DNA from: CAYLGT01 sp964383465
GTDB taxonomy: Bacteria; Patescibacteriota; Saccharimonadia; Saccharimonadales; Saccharimonadaceae
Direction of reading: 5' to 3'
DNA: 7,585 nucleotides
Assembly: GCA_964383465.1 (NCBI GenBank)
Contig: CAYLGT010000026.1
Coordinates: forward strand, 1 to 7,585
A program made the position numbers and the translations under genes. Positions 1 to 5,329 of the stretch are shown piece after piece. The first letter of the stretch is position 1. Every line of letters starts with the position of its first letter. The notes beneath the pieces are model-generated. The model was given only the letters and a program-made list of their open reading frames with translations. It was not told the DNA's origin and did no database searches.

Positions 1-56
1 AGCGCGATTCCATGGAATGGAAGAGGTCATCGGTTCGAATCCGATATGCTCCACCA
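1..56 (+). ncRNA. ssrA: 3' end of a tRNA-like RNA, probably tmRNA (partial)
   Basis: The window opens inside this RNA. A T-arm is plain: a 5-bp stem ATCGG (29-33) and CCGAT (41-45) around the loop TTCGAAT (34-40). It is followed by the acceptor 3' strand ATGCTCC (46-52), discriminator A (53) and an encoded CCA (54-56). The U at tRNA position 70 with discriminator A is what alanine-charged RNAs carry, but no alanine anticodon (TGC, GGC or CGC) is present in a usable anticodon loop upstream. The only foldable loop would read GGA, a serine anticodon, without serine's long variable arm. An Ala-type acceptor without an Ala anticodon is what tmRNA has, and the ending GCTCCACCA is tmRNA-like. tmRNA with SmpB rescues stalled ribosomes. 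The tag reading frame and 5' half lie outside the window, so an ordinary tRNA is not excluded. Confidence 0.62.
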
Positions 57-75
57 AACATAATTAGGGGTATTT

Positions 76-279
76 ATGAGAGACGACAAAACCCTTTCAG
101 GCGATCTGGTTGCGAGTCCTATCACCTCTGAAGTACTAGAACTTCATGACGAACTACTCAACGCAGGAGTCTATGTTGGGGTTCGTGTAGCAAGAGAGCG
201 TACTCCTCAGGTAAGATTCGAAAGTGGCTATAAAGTAATCTTGGGTGCTGATGCTATCAAAGCTGCGCTGATATCCTAA
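76..279 (+). CDS. Small hypothetical protein, 67 aa
   Basis: I do not recognise this protein. It begins 19 nt after the CCA end of the tRNA-like RNA. A Shine-Dalgarno-like AGGGG (66-70) stands 5 nt before the ATG, and the gene ends 20 nt before a clear rho-independent terminator, so it looks like a real short gene. The product is soluble in character: an acidic, polar N-terminal half (MRDDKTLSGDL at the start), then a central stretch rich in V, R and E that could form beta strands (VYVGVRVARER), and an alanine-rich end (ADAIKAALIS). There is no signal peptide, membrane segment, cysteine or recognisable motif. Codon use is mixed, like the neighbouring genes. No terminator separates it from the upstream RNA, so it may be transcribed with it. 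Confidence 0.55.
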   Translation: MRDDKTLSGDLVASPITSEVLELHDELLNAGVYVGVRVARERTPQVRFESGYKVILGADAIKAALIS

Positions 280-299
280 GATCTGAATAAACAGATATG

Positions 300-333
300 A
301 AAAAATGCTGACTCGCAAGAGGTCAGCTTTTTT
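300..333 (+). terminator. Rho-independent terminator after the 67-aa gene
   Basis: An inverted repeat GCTGAC (307-312) and GTCAGC (322-327) encloses a short loop that can pair a little further (TC with GA, one bulged G). It is followed directly by six T (328-333). An A-run (300-305) precedes the stem, so the hairpin could also act weakly on the minus strand. It ends the tRNA-like RNA and 67-aa gene unit before the Mur ligase gene. Confidence 0.85.
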
Positions 334-334
334 C

Positions 335-341
335 GTATACT
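335..341 (+). promoter_or_regulatory. Putative -10 element (GTATACT) of the Mur ligase gene
   Basis: TATACT (336-341) matches the sigma-70 -10 consensus at five of six positions and lies just after the terminator T-run. There is no recognisable -35 about 17 bp upstream, where the terminator hairpin sits. Transcription would begin near 348, a few bases before the ATG at 352, giving a nearly leaderless mRNA. The same GTATACT heptamer precedes leuS and lies upstream of glyA. Confidence 0.5.
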
Positions 342-351
342 GAGAAGAAGC

Positions 352-1638
352 ATGTTTAAAAACCTTATCCAAAAATTACTCGAAGCCAAGGTAAAAAAAT
401 ACCTGAAAAAACATAAGCCGACCCTCGTCGTCATCACGGGTAGCGTGGGCAAAACCAGCACGAAAAACGCCATCGCGACCGTTCTAAATGAGAAATATCG
501 TGTTCGGGCTCATGCAGGTAACCACAACACCCACTTGTCGGTGCCGACTGCACTTATGGGCGTCGACTACCCAGGCAACATACGCTCGCTTGGCGAGTGG
601 TGGAATGTTTTGCGGGCCATGGATTTGCGTATAAGGGGTGAAAAAGATGTCGATGTCATCGTGCAGGAGCTCGGTACTGATAACCCAGGTGATATCATCC
701 ACTTTGGTACGTATATGAGACCTGACATCGCAGTTGTGTCAGCCATCTCAGAAGAGCATATGGAGTTTTTTGGTGACATGGACGCGGTGGCGCGCGAGGA
801 GCTAGCGGTTGCGGCTTTCTCAGAGCTGACCATAGTTAACCGTGACGATGCCGATAGCAAATACGCTTCGTATGCCGAGACGCAAAAGATCGATACCTAT
901 GGGACGAGTGACAAAGCCGAGTATCGACTCGTCATAGAACCAGCAAGCCCACTGGATGGACGCATAGGCAAACTCATCGCACCCGAATGGGAAGAAGTCC
1001 CGGTCAACCTACAGCTCATAGGTGACCACAGCATAAAAGCTGCTGCTGCCGCGGCTTGTGTCGGTGCAAAGCTCGGACTCACGTCTGCCCAAGTTGCAGT
1101 AGGTCTGAGCAAGGTCAAGCCCGTTCCTGGCCGCATGCAAATACTGCGGGGAGTAGAGGGCTCAATCATCATCGACGATAGCTATAACTCGAGTCCACTC
1201 GCCGTTTCCGCGGCACTCCAGACACTGTATGAGGTCGAGACACCGCAACGAATCGCACTCCTGGGCTCCATGAATGAGCTAGGCGACTTGTCGGCGCAGC
1301 TCCATGAAAAAGTAGGCAACATGTGCGATCCGAGCAAGCTTGACTGGGTAGTGACAGTCGGTGAAGAGGCTGAAAAATACCTCGCTTCTGCGGCTGCCAA
1401 GAAAGGCTGTCAGGTAAAGAGTTTCATGAGTCCTTACGATGCGGGCGGCTTCGTACACAAAGTGCTCAAAAGTGGCGCGGTCGTACTCGTCAAAGGCTCG
1501 CAAAACCGTGTCTTTACTGAAGAGGCTATAAAAGAGCTCCTCCACTCAACCGCTGACGAAGAAAAACTAGTTCGTCAAACATCTGCCTGGCTCGAAAAGA
1601 AAGCTGCGCAGTTCGAGAAGCCTGTAACAGAGGACTAG
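352..1638 (+). CDS. murF: Mur ligase family protein, MurF-like
   Basis: This is an ATP-dependent ligase of the Mur family. MurF joins D-Ala-D-Ala to the UDP-MurNAc-tripeptide in the last cytoplasmic step of peptidoglycan precursor synthesis. Visible marks: P-loop TGSVGKTST (residues 29-37), NHNTH (57-61), a likely metal-binding Glu in QELGTDNPGD (E106), SAISEEHMEFFG (130-141), NRDDA (163-167), GDHSIKAAAAA (224-234), VPGRMQ (258-263), then the C-terminal domain with DDSYNSSP (275-282) and LLGSMNELGD (303-312), which match MurF best, and LVKGSQNRV (379-387). At 428 aa it has only about 25 basic residues before the P-loop; the usual MurF N-terminal domain of roughly 80-100 residues that holds the UDP-sugar is absent. 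The start has only a weak purine-rich GAGAAGAAG just upstream. Family membership is certain; the exact substrate is inferred. Confidence 0.9.
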   Translation: MFKNLIQKLLEAKVKKYLKKHKPTLVVITGSVGKTSTKNAIATVLNEKYRVRAHAGNHNTHLSVPTALMGVDYPGNIRSLGEWWNVLRAMDLRIRGEKDVDVIVQELGTDNPGDIIHFGTYMRPDIAVVSAISEEHMEFFGDMDAVAREELAVAAFSELTIVNRDDADSKYASYAETQKIDTYGTSDKAEYRLVIEPASPLDGRIGKLIAPEWEEVPVNLQLIGDHSIKAAAAAACVGAKLGLTSAQVAVGLSKVKPVPGRMQILRGVEGSIIIDDSYNSSPLAVSAALQTLYEVETPQRIALLGSMNELGDLSAQLHEKVGNMCDPSKLDWVVTVGEEAEKYLASAAAKKGCQVKSFMSPYDAGGFVHKVLKSGAVVLVKGSQNRVFTEEAIKELLHSTADEEKLVRQTSAWLEKKAAQFEKPVTED

Positions 1639-1647
1639 TGGTATACT
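1639..1647 (+). promoter_or_regulatory. Extended -10 promoter of leuS, probably leaderless
   Basis: TGGTATACT (1639-1647) is an extended -10 element (TGn followed by TATACT) that begins right after the Mur ligase stop codon. I see no -35. The expected start site is near 1654-1655, two or three bases before the leuS ATG at 1657. No Shine-Dalgarno sequence lies in the intervening TTACAGAGT, which fits leaderless translation. leuS may also be read from the upstream gene, which ends only 18 nt before it. Confidence 0.55.
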
Positions 1648-1656
1648 TTACAGAGT

Positions 1657-4581
1657 ATGAAACGATTTAGTCCTGCTGAAATTGAGCCAAAATGGCAAAA
1701 AATCTGGGATGAAACCCAGATCTACAAGGCTGACCTGAACTCAGACAAGCCCAAATACATCGCTATGAGCATGTTTAACTACCCCAGTGGGGCCGGTATC
1801 CATATCGGACATGCCATGAACTACACGATCTCTGACGTCATGGCTCGTTTCAAGCGTCAACAGGGCTACGAGAGCTACCACCCGGTTGGCTGGGACGCGT
1901 TTGGCCTACCAGCAGAGAACTATGCGATCAAAAGTGGTGTGAGCCCACAAGCAAGCATGGCGAAAATCATCCCTAGCTACCACACCCAGTACAAAGCCAT
2001 GGGGTGGAGCAATGACTGGTCCAAAGAAATCAGTACTCACCAGCCGATCTACTACAAATGGACCCAGTGGATCTTCAGCGAGATGTACCGTGCTGGCCTC
2101 GCCTACCAGGATGCTCGCCAGCAGTGGTGGTGTACGAAATGTCAGACAGTGCTTGCAAACGAACAGGTGATCGATGGCAAATGTTGGCGCCATGACGCAG
2201 CTGATGACCCAGAAGTTGAAAAACGTGAGGTCAAACAGTGGTTTTTCAAGATCACTGACTACGCTGACGAACTGCTCGAAGCTACAGAGGATCTGAATTG
2301 GACCGAGAGCGTCAAAATGGCGCAGAAAAACTGGATCGGCAAAAGCGTCGGTGCAGAAGTAGAGTTCCAGCTCGAGGATGGCACCAGCCAGTTAACGGTG
2401 TTTACAACGCGGCCCGACACTCTCTACGGCGCAACTTTCCTGGTCGTCGCCCCAGAGCATGAGATAGTCAATCAGATCACTACCAACGAGCAGCAAGAAG
2501 CAGTTGATGTCTACGTCAAAGCTGCGCAAAAGAAATCAGAACTTGAACGACAAGAAAGCAAAGAAAAGACCGGTGTCTTCAGTGGTTCGTATGCGATCAA
2601 TCCTCTAAATGGCGAGAAGCTGCCGATCTGGATCGCCGACTATGTATTGGTTGGCTACGGCACGGGCGCAATCATGGCGGTCCCCGCTCATGACGAGCGA
2701 GACTTTGAATTCGCGAAGAAGTTTGAACTTCCAATAGTCGAAGTTGTGGCCCGCGATTTTGGCACACCGCTACCTGATGCAAAGGATGTCAGCGGTGTGA
2801 ATGTTATAGGTTTCGATCCTGAAACTGGTCGCTACATGGTGCTGCATAACAACAACACAGACCAGGCATGGATAGTTGGCGGTGGAATCGAAGAAGGCGA
2901 AGACCATGAAGCCGTCGCACGGCGCGAGCTAGTCGAAGAGGCAGGTTTTTCAGACATCAAAGAGCTTATTCAGCTCGGGCCGCTCCACTACTCTTACTAT
3001 TACAATGACAACAAGAAGAGTAATCGTCGCTCAAGCAGCATTAACTTCCTGGCTATCATTTCACAAAAAGAAAAGACTGAGATGCATAACGAAGCCCATG
3101 AAGATTATGAGGTTCGTTGGACCAATTTTGAGGACGCTCGTAAGAATATAGAGGCTACCGGTGGCGGTGTTGAGCACTGGCTATTCGGGCTTGATGAGGC
3201 TAAGAGGGCGGCTGAAGCGTACAAACAGAAGGCGCCGTATGTATGCGAGCAATTCAATGGAGATGGCGTTCTTGTTAATTCCGGTGCATTTGACGGAGTA
3301 AGCTCAGCTGAAGCACGCGAGCTGATCGTTCAGCACCTCGAGCGTGAGGGCAAGGGACGTGCGAAGACTACCTATAAGATCCGTGACTGGAGCGTCAGTC
3401 GCCAGCGCTATTGGGGGGCACCGATCCCAATCGTTCACTGTGAAAAAGACGGAATCGTGCTTCTTCCCGACGAGCAGTTACCGGTAGTACTGCCAGAACT
3501 TGTCGATTTTGCCCCAAGTGGCGATGGCCGTAGCGCACTCGCACGTGCCACCGAATGGCTACAAACGACCTGTCCGACCTGTGGTGGTCCTGCCGAGCGA
3601 GAGACCGACACACTCGACACCTACATCTGTAGTAGCTGGTACATGCTTCGGTACTTCGACGGCGCAAACGAAGACAGAATCTTCGACAGTAATGTTGTAA
3701 ACAAATGGATGCCAATCGACTTTTATAACGGTGGCGACCACGCCACGGCACACATGATCTATGCCCGTTTCGTGACACGTTTCTTCCATCACCAAGGACT
3801 CGTCGACAACCCTGAGCCGTTCAACCGCTTCCTGTTTAACGGCAAAGTTACTGCCAGCGACGGCACTATGTTTAGCAAGAGCAAGGGGAATGGTGTCGAC
3901 CCACTTGAGATCATCAACCAAGGCTATGGTGCCGATGCGCTTCGTATGTACCTGATGTTTGCCGCACCGCTCGAATTGTGGGCCAAATGGGATCCTAAGG
4001 GTGTGCCTGCAACGCATCGTTTCCTGAGTCGTCTGTGGAATTTGACGCAAGAGTACCTGGCGAGCGATGTTACTGCAACCAGTGAAAGTGCTGCAACGGC
4101 CGTACTACGCTCGGTACACCCAACCATCCAGAAAGTAACCGCCGATCTCGAGCAGCTCAAGTACAACACTGCTATCGCAGCCATGATGAAGTGCGTCAAC
4201 GAACTCTATGAGCTGAGGGCCAAAGATGGCTTCGCCGACGGCGCCGCTTGGCTGTTCACTCTCGAGAGCATGGCAGCGCTCATCGCACCGCTTGCACCTC
4301 ATACTGCCGATGAACTTTGGCAAGAGCTTGGTCATGATACAAGCGTCCAGCGCGACAGTTGGCCGCAGTGGGACGACGCCTACCTCCTTGGCGACACCAT
4401 CACCCTCGCCGTGCAGATAAACGGCAAGGTCCGAGCAGAAATCTCGGTCGCAACAGATGCCGACCGTGAAACGGTTGAACGCCTTGCGCTTGAAAATGAA
4501 AAAGTCCAGAAACTTCTGGACGGCAGCACGCCAAAACGAGTCATCGTTGTACCTGGTCGGTTAGTCAACATAGTCGCGTAG
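1657..4581 (+). CDS. leuS: Leucyl-tRNA synthetase with an internal Nudix domain
   Basis: A cytoplasmic class Ia enzyme that activates leucine with ATP and charges tRNA-Leu. In order: HIGH motif (residues 49-52), a CP1 zinc site (C159, C162, C176, H179), the editing domain with TTRPDTLYG (250-258, T255 being the threonine used for discrimination) and AHDERDFEF (344-352, D346 being the conserved aspartate), a Nudix insertion (about 365-528), the LeuRS signature DWSVSRQRYWGAPIP (577-591), a second Cys pair (C639, C642), a KMSKS equivalent MFSKS (738-742) and the LeuRS C-terminal domain (VQINGKVRA, VPGRLVNIV). It has 974 aa against roughly 800-880 for bacterial enzymes; the insertion explains the excess. 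The leucine-specific domain found before KMSKS in E. coli and Thermus is absent. All key residues I can see for charging and editing are kept, so it should be functional. Confidence 0.97.
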   Translation: MKRFSPAEIEPKWQKIWDETQIYKADLNSDKPKYIAMSMFNYPSGAGIHIGHAMNYTISDVMARFKRQQGYESYHPVGWDAFGLPAENYAIKSGVSPQASMAKIIPSYHTQYKAMGWSNDWSKEISTHQPIYYKWTQWIFSEMYRAGLAYQDARQQWWCTKCQTVLANEQVIDGKCWRHDAADDPEVEKREVKQWFFKITDYADELLEATEDLNWTESVKMAQKNWIGKSVGAEVEFQLEDGTSQLTVFTTRPDTLYGATFLVVAPEHEIVNQITTNEQQEAVDVYVKAAQKKSELERQESKEKTGVFSGSYAINPLNGEKLPIWIADYVLVGYGTGAIMAVPAHDERDFEFAKKFELPIVEVVARDFGTPLPDAKDVSGVNVIGFDPETGRYMVLHNNNTDQAWIVGGGIEEGEDHEAVARRELVEEAGFSDIKELIQLGPLHYSYYYNDNKKSNRRSSSINFLAIISQKEKTEMHNEAHEDYEVRWTNFEDARKNIEATGGGVEHWLFGLDEAKRAAEAYKQKAPYVCEQFNGDGVLVNSGAFDGVSSAEARELIVQHLEREGKGRAKTTYKIRDWSVSRQRYWGAPIPIVHCEKDGIVLLPDEQLPVVLPELVDFAPSGDGRSALARATEWLQTTCPTCGGPAERETDTLDTYICSSWYMLRYFDGANEDRIFDSNVVNKWMPIDFYNGGDHATAHMIYARFVTRFFHHQGLVDNPEPFNRFLFNGKVTASDGTMFSKSKGNGVDPLEIINQGYGADALRMYLMFAAPLELWAKWDPKGVPATHRFLSRLWNLTQEYLASDVTATSESAATAVLRSVHPTIQKVTADLEQLKYNTAIAAMMKCVNELYELRAKDGFADGAAWLFTLESMAALIAPLAPHTADELWQELGHDTSVQRDSWPQWDDAYLLGDTITLAVQINGKVRAEISVATDADRETVERLALENEKVQKLLDGSTPKRVIVVPGRLVNIVA
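2749..3240 (+). other. Nudix hydrolase domain inserted in the LeuRS editing region
   Basis: LeuRS residues about 365-528 have no counterpart in ordinary LeuRS, where only about 25 residues join the end of the editing pocket (HDERDFEF) to the VNSGAFDG segment. They form what looks like a whole Nudix domain: a first strand GVNVIGFDP (380-388), YMVLHNNN, then a perfect Nudix box G-x5-E-x7-RE-U-x-EE-x-G-U at 409-431 (nt 2881-2949; G409, E415, R423, E424, E427, E428, G430), later strands (INFLAIISQ, YEVRWTN) and a C-terminal helix ending near AYKQ. The reading frame is open throughout, and codons here end in A or T more often than in the flanks. Nudix enzymes cleave nucleoside diphosphates linked to another group. 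The substrate here is unknown; LeuRS by-products such as diadenosine polyphosphates are a guess. Confidence 0.9.
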
Positions 4582-4590
4582 GCAAGGCTT

Positions 4591-4600
4591 GTATAAAAAG
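4591..4600. repeat. Left copy of a 10-bp direct repeat flanking the minus-strand cassette
   Basis: GTATAAAAAG here recurs exactly at 5033-5042. The two copies bracket the GC-rich minus-strand gene. Read on the minus strand, this copy provides the U-tract of that gene's terminator. It could be a duplicated insertion site or a chance match. Confidence 0.5.
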
Positions 4601-4633
4601 AAGGCCCCGACTGCGTGAAGCAGCCGGGGCCTT
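4595..4633 (-). terminator. Strong rho-independent terminator of the minus-strand gene
   Basis: A 9-bp stem AAGGCCCCG (4601-4609) with CGGGGCCTT (4625-4633), one A/C mismatch, four further pairs (CTGC with GCAG) and a 5-nt loop GTGAA. The T-tract is on the minus strand (CTTTTT from the complement of 4595-4600), so the hairpin is built to stop minus-strand transcription, 27 nt after the stop of the gene at 4660-4953. On the + strand it lacks a following T-run and can serve leuS only weakly. Confidence 0.9.
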
Positions 4634-4659
4634 CCCCATGACGATGGGCGGTCTCGCGC

Positions 4660-4953
4660 TCAGCGGGTGACCCAGGCGAAGGCCCGGTAGCCGCTGGCGA
4701 CGAAGAACGCCGCGAGGTTGACCATGATCAGCGCGTACACCGGCCAGATCGCGATCATGACCTCCTGCTCCTGGCCCTTGACCCAGAGCTCCGCCCAGAC
4801 GAAGGCGCCGGTGGCGAAGTACAGGCTGGTCTGCTGGCTAATCAGTGACAGCGTCTGGCCGTCGCGGCGGAGGGCGTACGCCATGCCGTACTTGACCACG
4901 AAGAACTCCGCGATCAGGATGATCAAGCTGGCGGTGAGGGGGAAGAAAATCAT
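4660..4953 (-). CDS. Small membrane protein, 97 aa, foreign-looking
   Basis: I do not recognise this protein. It has about three hydrophobic segments able to span the membrane: residues 2-20 (starting FFPLTASL), 43-58 (LYFATGAFVWAELWV) and 65-88 (MIAIWPVYALIMVNLAAFF). A short polar loop RRDGQTLS lies between the first two and a charged stretch KGQEQE between the last two. The gene is a complete unit on the opposite strand: a consensus promoter, a leader of about 57 nt, a Shine-Dalgarno TGAGGT 6 nt before the ATG, and a strong terminator just after the stop. By hand count 94 of its 97 sense codons end in G or C, against 24 of 47 in rpmF next door, which points to origin in a high-GC genome such as an actinobacterium or its phage. 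Function unknown. Confidence 0.82.
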   Translation of the reverse strand: MIFFPLTASLIILIAEFFVVKYGMAYALRRDGQTLSLISQQTSLYFATGAFVWAELWVKGQEQEVMIAIWPVYALIMVNLAAFFVASGYRAFAWVTR

Positions 4954-4985
4954 GTCGATACCTCATACCTATCGTGGGGAAGTGC

Positions 4986-5010
4986 GCTCACGGGGGATCC
5001 CACGCTGAGC
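4986..5010 (-). promoter_or_regulatory. Hairpin at the 5' end of the minus-strand mRNA
   Basis: On the minus strand the leader begins about where GCTCA (5010-5006) pairs with TGAGC (4990-4986). CG with CG and GGG with CCC continue the stem around a 3-nt loop, with two single-base bulges. The predicted transcription start is at about 5011, so the hairpin would be at the very 5' end, where such structures often protect mRNA from decay. A competing pairing, CGTGGG (5004-4999) with CCCACG (4978-4973), is also possible. Confidence 0.5.
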
Positions 5011-5017
5011 ATATACT

Positions 5018-5046
5018 ATATTACCACAAGTAGTATAAAAAGTCAA
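5018..5046 (-). promoter_or_regulatory. Sigma-70 promoter of the minus-strand membrane protein
   Basis: Read on the minus strand: -35 TTGACT (5046-5041), a 17-bp spacer, and -10 TAATAT (5023-5018). Five of six and four of six consensus bases match, with ideal spacing. The start site would be near 5011, giving a leader of about 57 nt before the ATG at 4953. The -35 overlaps the right copy of the 10-bp direct repeat. Confidence 0.8.
5033..5042. repeat. Right copy of the 10-bp direct repeat
   Basis: GTATAAAAAG, identical to 4591-4600, lies within the spacer and the first -35 bases of the minus-strand promoter. The copies are 442 bp apart and enclose the GC-rich gene. No inverted terminal repeats or transposase are visible between them. 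Confidence 0.5.
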
Positions 5047-5061
5047 GTGTGCGGCAGCTCC

Positions 5062-5090
5062 TTGAAGCAAGGCAGCATAACTGGTATAAT
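5062..5090 (+). promoter_or_regulatory. Strong promoter of rpmF
   Basis: -35 TTGAAG (5062-5067), a 17-bp spacer and a perfect extended -10, TGGTATAAT (5082-5090). Transcription would start near 5097, about 40 nt before the rpmF ATG. It is divergent from the minus-strand promoter, with the two -35 elements only 15 bp apart. Such strength suits a ribosomal-protein unit, which probably extends through nusB, the Nudix gene and rnc. Confidence 0.88.
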
Positions 5091-5136
5091 GTCCCCAAGT
5101 TTAAAACATCAACCGATAAAGGAGCACTTTTTACTT

Positions 5137-5280
5137 ATGGGTAAACCAAAGAAGCAAACTAGCCCACGCAAAACCGGTCTTCGCCGTTCTCACCTCGTGC
5201 TGAAACTCGCACGCGTCGTCAACGGAAAATCTCCGGTAAAAGTTCACACTACCAAGCGTGAAACTGGCAAGAAGAAGTAA
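5137..5280 (+). CDS. rpmF: Ribosomal protein L32 (bL32), short zinc-free form
   Basis: A 47-residue, strongly basic component of the large ribosomal subunit. The N-terminal pattern GKPKKQTSPRKTGLRRSH followed by LKLA matches bL32, which typically begins with PKxxTS, basic residues and RRxH, then LK. The usual C-terminal zinc ribbon with four cysteines is absent: there is no cysteine at all, and the protein is about ten residues shorter than the common 56-60. The ATG at 5137 is chosen over an in-frame ATG at 5047 because AAAGGAG (5118-5124) stands 12 nt before it, because the family N-terminus begins here, and because 5047 lies upstream of the predicted transcription start. Codon use is mixed (24 of 47 codons end in G or C). 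The identification rests on the N-terminal half and context. Confidence 0.82.
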   Translation: MGKPKKQTSPRKTGLRRSHLVLKLARVVNGKSPVKVHTTKRETGKKK

Positions 5281-5329
5281 GCCAGCCGCAATTTTTTTAG
5301 CATTTTAACTTAAAAAGAAGAACCGATTT

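Noticed and set aside
7..18. Palindrome ATTCCATGGAAT
   Set aside because: It lies inside the tRNA-like RNA and probably belongs to its folding; there is no reason to call it a protein-binding site.
3395..4050. Long open frames on the minus strand inside leuS
   Set aside because: They lie antisense to a certain gene, have no ribosome-binding site or recognisable protein character, and are explained by codon bias of leuS.
4718..5008. Open frame on the + strand across the GC-rich cassette
   Set aside because: It is the shadow of the minus-strand membrane-protein gene and runs through that gene's leader; it has no signals of its own.
5047..5136. Longer rpmF start at 5047
   Set aside because: It would include the promoter -35 and -10 elements in the coding region and lacks a Shine-Dalgarno; the L32 N-terminus begins at 5137.
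5264..5298. Possible terminator after rpmF (CTGGC with GCCAG, then a T-run)
   Set aside because: The stem is only 5 bp with a 12-nt loop across the stop codon, and six other bases separate it from the T-run. It is too weak to claim, and read-through into nusB is more likely.
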